The notes under the pieces: model-generated | Database searches by the model: none | What the model was told of the DNA's origin: nothing | What the model saw: only the letters and a program-made list of their open reading frames with translations | Made by a program: the position numbers and the translations under genes | Shown: positions 24,270-32,082 of the stretch, piece by piece | How the letters are laid out: every line of letters begins with the position of its first letter | How positions within the stretch are numbered: position 1 is the stretch's first letter | Origin: Flavobacteriales bacterium | Lineage (GTDB): Bacteria; Bacteroidota; Bacteroidia; Flavobacteriales_F; PHOS-HE28 | Assembly (NCBI GenBank): GCA_016700415.1 | Contig: CP065018.1 | Location: forward strand, 2,486,001 to 2,550,000 | Reading direction: 5' to 3' | DNA: 64,000 nucleotides

Positions 24270-25172
24270 TCACTGGCCTTTCTCCTTTCGCTCGTCGTGT
24301 TCGAGCTCCTCGTACAGATGACGATAGTGCCTGCTCTGCTCATCGTCCTGAAGGCTGTAGTGGATCCCCTCAAGTCCCAGAATGGTCTCCTTCCGGTCCG
24401 GCCTCATCCGGTGTGCCTTGAGCATATAGGGCAGGGCCAAGGTGAAGAACTCCCGGCTCACCTCCTGGATCTGCTGGATGCTCGGTATGTCATTGTCCGC
24501 CGTGATCAGCTGGATATTGTACACGCCGCGGTTGTAGTACAGCGTGGCCAAGTTGTAGTTGGCACCGTAGTTTGAACTGTCCAAGGCCAGGACCCGCTTA
24601 TAGGTATCCACGGCCTGGTCATACCGCTCCTGCCGCTTCCGGTCCTGGGCATATAGTTTCACATACACGGTCCCCAAGGCGTTCCCGAACTCGATGTCCC
24701 GTTCAGTGATCACGGTGTCCGGCGCCATGCGTCGCAAGGCCTCCCCGTACTTGTCGTAGAGCCCGATGGCCCGTGCGGGGTCTTGATCGTTCAGTGCGTG
24801 GGCGGCATCATTGTACATGGTCTTCGCCAAATAGTAATAGGCCGGCACACTGCTCTCGGTATATTGCTTTGTGCTGTCAGTAACGACCGCCGTGTACAAG
24901 CTGGCCAACGCTTCATCCCGCAACACATCGGCCTCCTCGCCTTTCGCGTCCTTGCACAGGTCCTTATATATGAAACCCCGTAATACCCAGAGCTCTGGCG
25001 AACGCGCCAAGACCTGGTCCGCCACAGCCTCATCCACCAACGTGCGGGCACCCTTCAGGTCACCGTCCCGGTACTTTTGGTTCGCCTTGCCAAGCAGGTC
25101 ACCCTGGGCAACCGCCAAGGCCGTGAGGACCAAGGTGCATAGGAGTATGGTGAGTGCGCGTTTCATGGTCAT
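24270..25172 (-). CDS. Exported TPR protein
   Basis: This 300-residue protein has a signal peptide (LTILLCTLVLTALAVAQ) followed by TPR-like helices (GKANQKYRDGDLKGARTLVDEA, DTYKRVLALDSSNYGANYNLATLYYNRG). It should be periplasmic. Its start overlaps the YfiR gene stop (ATGA) and the phosphatase gene begins 3 bases after its end, so the three are one translational unit. The likely role is protein-protein contact in that signalling complex. Confidence 0.8.
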   Translation of the reverse strand: MTMKRALTILLCTLVLTALAVAQGDLLGKANQKYRDGDLKGARTLVDEAVADQVLARSPELWVLRGFIYKDLCKDAKGEEADVLRDEALASLYTAVVTDSTKQYTESSVPAYYYLAKTMYNDAAHALNDQDPARAIGLYDKYGEALRRMAPDTVITERDIEFGNALGTVYVKLYAQDRKRQERYDQAVDTYKRVLALDSSNYGANYNLATLYYNRGVYNIQLITADNDIPSIQQIQEVSREFFTLALPYMLKAHRMRPDRKETILGLEGIHYSLQDDEQSRHYRHLYEELEHDERKEKGQ

Positions 25173-25768
25173 TCCACTACTCGGTCCGCCAGTTGCTTCA
25201 ACGTCAGCCCCACATCGATGTTCTGCTTGTTGGCGTTCACTACGCTGATCTCATATTTCAAGGTGTTCTTGGCGGTGACGAAGTTCACCACGGAGCCGCT
25301 GGCCAGTGCGTCGGGAAAATCGGTGATCACTAATGTTGACCGGGCATTGGCCTGCTTCATGATCCCGGGCAATAGCGCCCGGTCCTCCTCCGGTACGAAC
25401 AGAATATGGCACCGGTCCACCTCTTGTGTCTCCGGTAGCTTCCGGACCTCGATGGGTTGTTTACCAATTGAACGGGTGGCGTACTTCTTAACGAGTTCCT
25501 GATAGAGGTTCCCGCTTCCCAGCACACCGATCACGAACGGCCCCCTCCGCAAGGCGGGCTCGCGCCACTCCACCAATTTGGCGATGTTGTAAATGTAGCT
25601 GGCCTGAATGATGGCGGTAGTGTCCTTGTCCGGTTCACGCTGGGCCGCGCCACCGAACAGAACGGAGGTCAGCAGCAGCAGCAGAACGGAGACCATTCGC
25701 CACAGGGCGGTCCGCCCGGCCGGGTGCGTATTGCGCCCTACGGAGAATGGAAAAATGCGGATCTTCAT
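25169..25768 (-). CDS. YfiR family periplasmic protein
   Basis: This protein of about 199 residues has a hydrophobic export signal (MVSVLLLLLTSVLFGGAAQ) and a YfiR/DUF4154 domain: IIQASYIYNIAKLVEW, PFVIGVLGSGNLYQELVKKYA, CHILFVPEEDRALLPGIMK, STLVITDFPDALASGSVVNFV and NTLKYEISVVNANKQNIDVG. In Pseudomonas, YfiR is a periplasmic repressor of a diguanylate cyclase. Here it pairs with a SpoIIE phosphatase, so it probably gates that enzyme (inference). The start is uncertain: ATG at 25768, 25696 or 25813. The ATGA overlap with the TPR gene marks the operon. Confidence 0.75.
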   Translation of the reverse strand: MKIRIFPFSVGRNTHPAGRTALWRMVSVLLLLLTSVLFGGAAQREPDKDTTAIIQASYIYNIAKLVEWREPALRRGPFVIGVLGSGNLYQELVKKYATRSIGKQPIEVRKLPETQEVDRCHILFVPEEDRALLPGIMKQANARSTLVITDFPDALASGSVVNFVTAKNTLKYEISVVNANKQNIDVGLTLKQLADRVVE

Positions 25769-25888
25769 TGGCCAAGGAAGTGCCAAAGTAGCCCCCAGCA
25801 ACATCAATGCCACCTATATGGAAACCCCGCTTTACACAGGCGGTTGTGTGTTGCCCCTTCCCGGATGAGGGCGGCCGGTCCGGACCGG

Positions 25889-26389
25889 TCAGGGTTTTGA
25901 CGATGCGGCACCGCTCAGGTCGCGATCGAACAGGTACAGACCACCCTTGTCACTGCCGATCAGGTTAAGCTTGTCGAGCATGGTACGCGCCAAGCGCTCC
26001 TCTTCGATCTGCTCGGCCACATACCATTGCATGAAGTTGTGGGTGGTGTAATCCTTTTCCTTCAGGCAGAGGTCCACTATGCCATTGATCTCACCGCTCA
26101 CCTCGACCTCCTGCTGCAGGATGCTCTTGAACACGTCCATGATGCCCTTCATTTCCTTGGGCGGCTTGGCCAATGCCGGTACCACCGCATGTCCGCCGCG
26201 CTCGTTGATGTAGCGCATCAATTTCAATGCGTGCATGCGCTCCTCATCGCTGTGGCTATAGAGGAACGCGGCAATGCCTTCCAGGCCCTGCACCTCCGCC
26301 CAAGAAGCCATGGCCAAGTACACTTGGCTGCTCATCGCCTCCTTCGCCACCTGCGCGTTCAGCGCGTTCTCCACCTTCTTCGATACCAT
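25889..26389 (-). CDS. ftnA: Non-haem ferritin
   Basis: This 166-residue ferritin has the iron-oxidation ligands of the bacterial FtnA class: E17 (VAKEAMSSQVYLAM), E50 and H53 (SDEERMHALK), and a later Glu pair (QQEVEVSGEIN; AEQIEEERLARTML). It stores iron as a 24-mer in the cytoplasm and limits Fenton chemistry. The C-terminal 20 residues are polar and family-variable. A 14-bp palindrome (25875-25888) adjoins the stop but lacks a T-tract. Confidence 0.93.
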   Translation of the reverse strand: MVSKKVENALNAQVAKEAMSSQVYLAMASWAEVQGLEGIAAFLYSHSDEERMHALKLMRYINERGGHAVVPALAKPPKEMKGIMDVFKSILQQEVEVSGEINGIVDLCLKEKDYTTHNFMQWYVAEQIEEERLARTMLDKLNLIGSDKGGLYLFDRDLSGAASSKP

Positions 26390-26433
26390 CTTGGGGAATG
26401 TTTTGGGTTAGTGCGTGAAGGTAATCGATCCCG

Positions 26434-26997
26434 TCATCTTTTATTGAATCCGTTCATGGCCTGAGCGATCCCGAGCAGCCCGAACTGCAATACGGCCTTT
26501 CCTGACAGTTCGACCCGGTCGGGCAATGCCTCCTTTTCTTCATTGGTCCACGCACCCAGGACATACTCACTTTGCCTCCCTCGTGGGAATTCACCGCCGA
26601 TACCGAACCGCAAACGCGGAAATGCCTCCGATCCCAGCAATTCGATGATGCTTGTAAGACCGTTATGCCCACCAGCCCCGCCGGAGCCCCGCAGCCGGAC
26701 CTTGCCGAAGGGGAGCGCCAAGTCGTCGGTGATCACCAACAGGTGCTCTGGATCGAGACTTTCCTGATCCAGCCAATAGCGAACCGCTTTGCCGCTGAGA
26801 TTCATGTAGGTCTGCGGCTTGATCAGCACGAAGGTGCGCCCCTTATGCTTGAAACGCGCGGTGTCGGCATAGCGGCCCGGGCTGAAGGAGGCGTCGAACG
26901 CATCCGCTAGGGTGTCCACCACTTGGAAACCAATGTTGTGCCGCGTGCCTGCGTATTCCGGCCCGGGATTGCCCAAGCCTGCGATCAGGTATTTCAT
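26434..26997 (-). CDS. pth: Peptidyl-tRNA hydrolase
   Basis: This 187-residue enzyme carries the Pth signature set: LIAGLGNPGPEYAGTRHNIGF (catalytic His in TRHN), KPQTYMNLSG, TDDLALPFGKVRLRGSGGAGGHNGL and FPRLRFGIG. It frees stalled peptidyl-tRNAs for reuse. The start at MKYLIAGLGN gives the standard N-terminus; the ten-codon upstream extension overlaps a terminator hairpin. It lies downstream of rplY and prs, the usual order for this trio. Confidence 0.95.
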   Translation of the reverse strand: MKYLIAGLGNPGPEYAGTRHNIGFQVVDTLADAFDASFSPGRYADTARFKHKGRTFVLIKPQTYMNLSGKAVRYWLDQESLDPEHLLVITDDLALPFGKVRLRGSGGAGGHNGLTSIIELLGSEAFPRLRFGIGGEFPRGRQSEYVLGAWTNEEKEALPDRVELSGKAVLQFGLLGIAQAMNGFNKR

Positions 26998-27016
26998 GGA
27001 TCGGCCGTGAAAGTAC

Positions 27017-27039
27017 AAGCCCCGCACGAGGCGGGGCTT
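27017..27039 (-). terminator. Hairpin between rplY and pth
   Basis: A perfect 9-bp stem (AAGCCCCGC / GCGGGGCTT) with a 5-base loop lies 40 bases after the rplY stop. The following minus-strand bases GTACTTTC form only a weak T-tract, so it may attenuate rather than fully stop transcription into pth. Confidence 0.5.
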
Positions 27040-27078
27040 GCGGACGGAAAATTGGAAGCTGCTTCACGCAGCTCCAGA

Positions 27079-27720
27079 TCATTTTTTGGCGGCTGCGGCG
27101 GGTTCCGCCTTCTTATCCGCGTCAACAGGTGCGGCAGCTCCGGCAGCGGCAGCGGTCTCGGCCGGGGTTTCTGCGACTTTCTTAGCCATTTTTACGCTGA
27201 CCACCACATCATTGGGCTTCTCCATGATGGTGATCCCTGGCAGGCTCAGGTCGCTTACGCGGATGCTATCCCCCAGCTCCAGCTTGGTGATGTCCAGCTC
27301 GATCAGCTCCGGCAACGCATCCGGCAGGCCCTTCACGCGCAACTTACGCATGGTCTGGTTGAGCTTTCCGCCCATACGCACACCGGCACTTTGTCCCTTC
27401 AAGCGTACGGTCATGCTCAAGCGGGACTCCCTGTTCGCGATGGTCTCCAAGAAATCGGCGTGGATCACCGCGTCTGTCACGGGCTGGAACTGCTTGTCAT
27501 GCAGCAATGCCGTGCGCTTCTCTCCATCGATGTCCAGCTGCACGCTGTATGCTTCCGGTGAGTGGACGATCTTGCTCAGCGCACGCTCGTCCACGCTGAA
27601 ATGCACAACGTCCTTGCCGCCGTAGAGTACGCAGGGGACTTGCTTATTGCGGCGGACCTCCTTGGCACCGGTGGTGCCCTTTGTCTCGCGCTTGGTGCCG
27701 ATGAGTTCGACGTTCTTCAT
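27079..27720 (-). CDS. rplY: 50S ribosomal protein bL25 (Ctc form)
   Basis: This 213-residue protein is the long Ctc/TL5 type: an N-terminal bL25 5S-rRNA-binding beta-barrel (ELIGTKRETKGTTGAKEVRRNKQVPCVLYGG), a second beta domain (VRLKGQSAGVRMGGKLNQTMRKLRVKGLPDALPELIELDI), and an Ala/Lys-rich tail. It binds 5S rRNA in the large subunit. It sits 16 bases after prs and upstream of pth, a widely conserved order. Confidence 0.93.
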   Translation of the reverse strand: MKNVELIGTKRETKGTTGAKEVRRNKQVPCVLYGGKDVVHFSVDERALSKIVHSPEAYSVQLDIDGEKRTALLHDKQFQPVTDAVIHADFLETIANRESRLSMTVRLKGQSAGVRMGGKLNQTMRKLRVKGLPDALPELIELDITKLELGDSIRVSDLSLPGITIMEKPNDVVVSVKMAKKVAETPAETAAAAGAAAPVDADKKAEPAAAAKK

Positions 27721-27735
27721 TTTGACCTCGGGGTG

Positions 27736-28695
27736 TTATGCGATGATGAAGTGGCTGCTGATGCTCTCGTGATGCCGGACCCGTTGGATCACGTCGGCGA
27801 ACAACTGCGCCACGGACAGTTGCTTGATCTTGGTTGATGCTTGAAGTTTTTCCACCGCTACTGGGATGGTATCGGTGACGATGAGCTCCACAAGGTCGCT
27901 GGCTTGGATGCGCTCGCAAGCGTCACCGCTCAGTACGGCATGGGTGCACATGGCGCGAACGCTGAGGGCGCCCTGCTCCACCATCATGGTGGCGGCCTTG
28001 GTCAACGTTCCGGCGGTATCCACCATGTCGTCCACGAGCACCACGTTCTTGCCGGCAACATCGCCGATCACCGTCATGCTGTCCACCTTGTTGGCCACTT
28101 TGCGCTGCTTATAGCAGATGGCCATGTCCACGCCCAAATGCTTGGCGTAGGCGTTGGCCCGCTTGGTGCCGCCGGTGTCCGGTGCAGCCATGATCAGGTC
28201 GTCGAGCTTCAGGCTTTGGATATGGGGCAGGAAGATGCTGCTGGCGAAAAGGTGGTCCACAGGCACTTCAAAGAAGCCCTGGATCTGGTCCGCGTGCAGG
28301 TCCATGGTCATCACGCGGTCCACGCCGGCGGCGGTGAGCATGTTGGCCACCAGCTTGGCACCGATGCTCACGCGGGGCTTGTCCTTGCGGTCCTGCCGGG
28401 CAAAACCGAAGTAGGGGATCACGGCTACGATCCGCTTCGCACTGGCCCGTTTGGCAGCGTCCACCATCAGGAGCAGCTCGAACAGGTTGTCGCTGGGCGG
28501 CATGGTGCTTTGCACAATGAAGACCACGTTGCCACGCACCGTCTCCTCGAAGCTGGGCTGGAATTCCCCATCGCTGAAGCGGCTTACGGTGACCTCGCCG
28601 AGCTTCTGCCTGCCTTCCACAGCAATACGCTCCGCGAGGTCGCGAGTGGCCGTGCCGCCGAAGATCTTTGCGCTATCGTGCTCGTTGTGGTCCAT
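27736..28695 (-). CDS. prs: Ribose-phosphate pyrophosphokinase
   Basis: This 319-residue enzyme makes PRPP from ribose 5-phosphate and ATP, feeding purine, pyrimidine, NAD and His/Trp synthesis. Motifs: IPYFGFARQDRKDKPR (ATP loop), TMDLHADQIQGFF (metal-binding His), the PRPP-loop VVLVDDMVDTAGTLTKAA, and a flexible TKRANAYAKHL. The start at MDHNEHDSAKIF gives normal length. It heads the prs-rplY-pth operon with a good TACATTTG box 33 bases upstream and a perfect palindrome over the -33 position. Confidence 0.96.
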   Translation of the reverse strand: MDHNEHDSAKIFGGTATRDLAERIAVEGRQKLGEVTVSRFSDGEFQPSFEETVRGNVVFIVQSTMPPSDNLFELLLMVDAAKRASAKRIVAVIPYFGFARQDRKDKPRVSIGAKLVANMLTAAGVDRVMTMDLHADQIQGFFEVPVDHLFASSIFLPHIQSLKLDDLIMAAPDTGGTKRANAYAKHLGVDMAICYKQRKVANKVDSMTVIGDVAGKNVVLVDDMVDTAGTLTKAATMMVEQGALSVRAMCTHAVLSGDACERIQASDLVELIVTDTIPVAVEKLQASTKIKQLSVAQLFADVIQRVRHHESISSHFIIA

Positions 28696-28727
28696 GCCGC
28701 TGGGGCCGAAGCCTCCGAAAAGGGCCG

Positions 28728-28735
28728 CAAATGTA
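28728..28735 (-). promoter_or_regulatory. prs promoter -7 box (TACATTTG)
   Basis: The box matches TAnnTTTG. A TTG trinucleotide (plus strand CAA at 28755-28757) lies 19 bases upstream, the spacing expected for the Bacteroidota -33 element. The start codon is 33 bases downstream. Confidence 0.65.
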
Positions 28736-28752
28736 ATGATCCTCCGCCAGTT

Positions 28753-28768
28753 ATCAACGATCGTTGAT
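28753..28768. promoter_or_regulatory. Perfect 16-bp palindrome over the prs -33 element
   Basis: ATCAACGATCGTTGAT is fully self-complementary and lies between divergent prs and rnr. It covers the predicted -33 TTG of prs, where a dimeric repressor would bind. A partial copy (ATCAACGATCGT) occurs near 40114. Confidence 0.45.
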
Positions 28769-28841
28769 CGGATCTTTTATAACCCCGGAATGACCGCGTC
28801 CATGGGGACTTGCCGCGCAATTCTTCCCACCTTCGCACCCA

Positions 28842-31160
28842 ATGAGTAAAAAGACCAGGGCACGGCACACGAACGGCCCCTCCCAACAAGGCCTGCTGGC
28901 CTTGGTCCGTGATGCTGGCGGCACCGGCATCACAGCCCAGCAACTCCTGTTGAAGCTCGGCTTGGACAAACGGGACCGCGAAGCCGTCCATGCCATGCTT
29001 TCCGACCTCATCGCCAAGGGAAAAGTGGAAAACGCGCCGCGCGGTCGCTTCGTGGCACATGGCGGACGCACAGACCCCGGAAAGCAGGTCGGCGGTACCG
29101 AGGCCACTATCGACATCATCATGAGCGGTGCAGGATATGCGCGCTTAGGCCCCGGAAAGGACGATGTGTACGTACCCGAAAACGCCGTGGGCACGGCACT
29201 GCACGGAGATAAAGTGCTGTTGCGCATCAGCAGCGGGCGCGGCCGGCCAGAAGGCAAGGTGCTGCAAGTGCTCGAACGCCGCCGCACCCGCTATGTGGGA
29301 AAAGTGGAGAATAAGGGTGCGCAGATGCTGCTCAACCCGGACGACCAGAAGATGAACCGCCCGTTATTGATCCGGCCGGACGGATTGAACGGTGCCAAGG
29401 TGGGCGAGAAAGTCATCGCGGAAATGGCCCCTTGGACCGATGCCCGTGAGATGCCGTGCTGCTCCGTGGTGCGCATCCTGGGAAAAGCGGGCGAGCACGA
29501 GGTGGAGATCCACGCCATCCTGGCGGAATTCGACCTTCCGGCAGAATTCCCGGCGGAAGTGGAGGAGGCCGCCGAGAATATCCCTTCCGGCATCTCCAAG
29601 GAAGAGATCGCCAAGCGCCGCGACGTGCGCAAGATCACCACCCTCACCATCGACCCGGACGACGCCAAGGACCTCGACGATGCCCTCAGCGTACGCAAAC
29701 TGGAAAACGGGAACTGGGAGGTGGGCATCCACATCGCCGACGTGAGCCATTATGTACAACCCGGTGCCTTAGTGGACAAGGAGGCCGCAGCTCGCGCTAC
29801 CAGCGTCTATTTGGTGGACCGCGTGGTGCCCATGCTGCCAGAGCACCTCAGTAACAACCTCTGCTCGCTGAACCCGCACACGGACAAACTCAGCTTCAGC
29901 GCCATTTTCGAGATCGATGACAAAGCCCGCCTGCACGGCGAATGGTTCGGCCGCACCATCATGAACAGCGACCGGCGATTTGCCTATGCCGAAGCACAGG
30001 CTCTCATCGACGGCGGTCAGGGCGAGTTCAAGGACGAGGTGCTCACATTGTACGAGCTCTCGAAGATCCTGCGGAAGGAGCGCATGGACAACGGCGCGTT
30101 GGAAGTAGGTGGCAACGAGGTGAAATTCAAACTGGACGAAAAGGGCCGCCCCATCGAGGTGTACGAGAAAGTGATGGGACCCGCAAACTGGCTGATCGAG
30201 GAGTTCATGCTGCTGGCGAACAAACGCGTGGCGGCCTGGGTCAGCAGTCGCAAGGGGGGTGCCCCGCCGTTCGTGTACCGCATCCATGACCTGCCAGACC
30301 CTGAAAAAGTGCAGCAATTGCGCGTACTGGCCAAGAGCTTCGGGCACAACTTGAAGACCGACGGAAGGCCGGAGGACCTGCCCAAGGCGATCAACCAGCT
30401 GATGCGTGCGATCAAGGGCACCGAGGAGGAGAACATCCTCAAGCAGGTCACCATCCGCAGCATGAGCAAGGCCATCTACAGCACGGAGAACATCGGGCAC
30501 TATGGCCTGGCCTTCGAGGACTACACGCACTTCACCAGCCCCATCCGCCGCTACCCGGACCTGATGGTACACCGCGCCATGGCGCACTACTTAGCGGGAG
30601 GCAAGCCCTTGGACGTGAAGAAGCTGGACATCAGCTGCGCCCACAGCAGCGCCATGGAAAAGCGCGCCGCCGACGCCGAGCGCGCCAGCATCAAATTCAA
30701 GCAGGCAGAATACATGCTTGCGCGCGTGGGGCAGACCTTCGCGGGCATCGTCAGCGGCCTTACCTCCTGGGGCATGTACGTGGAGGTGATCGAGAACAAG
30801 TGCGAAGGCATGATCACGCTGCGCGACCTTCCCGGCGACCACTACAAATTCGAACAGGAGAAATACTCCGTGGTGGGCCAACGCACAGGGAGACGCTTCA
30901 GCTTAGGCGATGACCTGCAAGTGATGGTGCGCGGTGTGGACATGGAAAAGCGCGTGATCGACTTCTCCCTGGTGGATGACGGTCCGGTCAACATTCCGCC
31001 CGAACGGTCCTCCCGTGGCCAATGGGACGAAACCCGCCCCTACCCTGCCGGTGGCGGGAACGGAGCCAAGAAAGGTTTCCGCAGTCCGAAAGGAACGGAC
31101 GCTAAAAAGGGGAGAAAGAGTGGTGGGAATTCGAAGGGAAAGGGGAAGAAGCGGAGGTAG
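28842..31160 (+). CDS. rnr: Ribonuclease R
   Basis: This 772-residue 3'-5' exoribonuclease of the RNB family has an N-terminal helix-turn-helix and cold-shock-like RNA-binding region. The catalytic RNB domain follows with the acidic cluster TIDPDDAKDLDDALSV near residue 270, and later SPIRRYPDLMVHRAM. A C-terminal S1 domain (FAGIVSGLTSWGMYVEVIENKCEGMI) and a Lys/Gly-rich basic tail (KKGRKSGGNSKGKGKKRR) complete it. It degrades structured RNA and takes part in rRNA quality control. It is divergent from prs across 146 bases that contain the palindrome at 28753. Confidence 0.95.
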   Translation: MSKKTRARHTNGPSQQGLLALVRDAGGTGITAQQLLLKLGLDKRDREAVHAMLSDLIAKGKVENAPRGRFVAHGGRTDPGKQVGGTEATIDIIMSGAGYARLGPGKDDVYVPENAVGTALHGDKVLLRISSGRGRPEGKVLQVLERRRTRYVGKVENKGAQMLLNPDDQKMNRPLLIRPDGLNGAKVGEKVIAEMAPWTDAREMPCCSVVRILGKAGEHEVEIHAILAEFDLPAEFPAEVEEAAENIPSGISKEEIAKRRDVRKITTLTIDPDDAKDLDDALSVRKLENGNWEVGIHIADVSHYVQPGALVDKEAAARATSVYLVDRVVPMLPEHLSNNLCSLNPHTDKLSFSAIFEIDDKARLHGEWFGRTIMNSDRRFAYAEAQALIDGGQGEFKDEVLTLYELSKILRKERMDNGALEVGGNEVKFKLDEKGRPIEVYEKVMGPANWLIEEFMLLANKRVAAWVSSRKGGAPPFVYRIHDLPDPEKVQQLRVLAKSFGHNLKTDGRPEDLPKAINQLMRAIKGTEEENILKQVTIRSMSKAIYSTENIGHYGLAFEDYTHFTSPIRRYPDLMVHRAMAHYLAGGKPLDVKKLDISCAHSSAMEKRAADAERASIKFKQAEYMLARVGQTFAGIVSGLTSWGMYVEVIENKCEGMITLRDLPGDHYKFEQEKYSVVGQRTGRRFSLGDDLQVMVRGVDMEKRVIDFSLVDDGPVNIPPERSSRGQWDETRPYPAGGGNGAKKGFRSPKGTDAKKGRKSGGNSKGKGKKRR

Positions 31161-31186
31161 ATCGCTGAGGAATCAAATACGCACAC

Positions 31187-31554
31187 TCATTTCCCCTGCA
31201 TGAACTTCACCACCAGCGCCATCAGCTTGTCGTTGACCGACTCATAGCGCGCCATCAGCTTTTCCATCACTTCCGGTGGAAAATTCTGCTGTTGCTTCTC
31301 CACATACCCATTGGAGGACTGGTCGTTCATGGTAATGCTCACCGGGCCACGCAGGCTGTAGAAATAACTCAGGTCCTTCTTGTAGTACTCTGCGGCCTCC
31401 AGCACCTTGCTGCAGGGACGTTGAGCACACCCCGCTCATAATCACTGTATGTGCTGGAGGCCACACCCAGATCAATGGCAACCCCTTCCTGTGTGTACTT
31501 TTGTTCATCACGCAGGTGCTTCAGTTTCTTACCGATCAAGAACATATCTTCCAT
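31187..31554 (-). pseudogene. XRE-type helix-turn-helix regulator, frameshifted
   Basis: The first frame reads MFLIGKKLKHLRDEQKYTQEGVAIDLGVASSTYSDYERGVLNVP, a clear XRE/Cro helix-turn-helix. A second frame then continues SKVLEAAEYYKKDLSYFYSLRG to the stop at 31187. Adding one base to the GGG run at 31415-31417 joins them into one protein of about 122 residues. It is therefore either a broken gene or a sequencing slip. It resembles small regulators found with mobile DNA in Bacteroidota. It converges with rnr, and no target operator is recognisable. Confidence 0.75.
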
Positions 31555-31685
31555 GATCCATCTGGTTTGGCCGAAAGTATCCGGGTTCTCCGGAAAAGTT
31601 CCGGGATTGCCGGAGAGGTTTTGAACAGGCTATCCACAGGTTTGTATCGCCGCCCAATTCCGGTCGGCGTAAAAACCAAACACCA

Positions 31686-32030
31686 ATGAAAAAGCTGTTT
31701 CTGACGCTCGTGACAATGATTGTTGGCTTATCGGCGTATTGCCAAATGGGTCCATGGCATCCCATCGGTCCGGTGCTTCCTCCAGCCGCTAATTCCGGAT
31801 ACGCTGCAGGAGCTGAGATAGTGAACGGCACATGTCACGTGCTCTGCCTTGATGACCCCGATCACACTTGTATGAAAAAGGAAACAGCTATGGGGAGGAA
31901 TCCAGCTGTTGATGTGCTTGGCTCAAAAGGGGAGATTCTCCTTAAGGTCTCCTATAGCAAGGGGCAGTATCGGACCGACCCAAAGACCGGCCAGACGGAA
32001 TTTGAACTTCTTGATGCCGTCAAATTGTGA
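31686..32030 (+). CDS. Small secreted Cys-containing protein
   Basis: The product has 114 residues with a signal peptide (MKKLFLTLVTMIVGLSAYCQ). The mature part has three Cys in the pattern C-x3-C-x7-C (CHVLCLDDPDHTC) and a C-terminal hydrophilic stretch ending FELLDAVKL. I do not recognise the family. It lies 52 bases upstream of a 466-residue exported protein that begins with a CFNC motif, so the two may be partners. Small Cys-bearing peptides beside propeller-like lipoproteins are seen in Bacteroidota (for example the NVEALA group), but the match here is not convincing. Confidence 0.6.
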   Translation: MKKLFLTLVTMIVGLSAYCQMGPWHPIGPVLPPAANSGYAAGAEIVNGTCHVLCLDDPDHTCMKKETAMGRNPAVDVLGSKGEILLKVSYSKGQYRTDPKTGQTEFELLDAVKL

Positions 32031-32082
32031 TCTTATCGCCGGGGGCGGGCATGTCCGCCTCCGGCGATCCGCTTTGCCTTGG

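Noticed and set aside
25875..25888. Palindrome CCGGTCCGGACCGG beside the ferritin stop
   Set aside because: It has no T-tract or loop suited to an intrinsic terminator and may be chance in GC-rich DNA.
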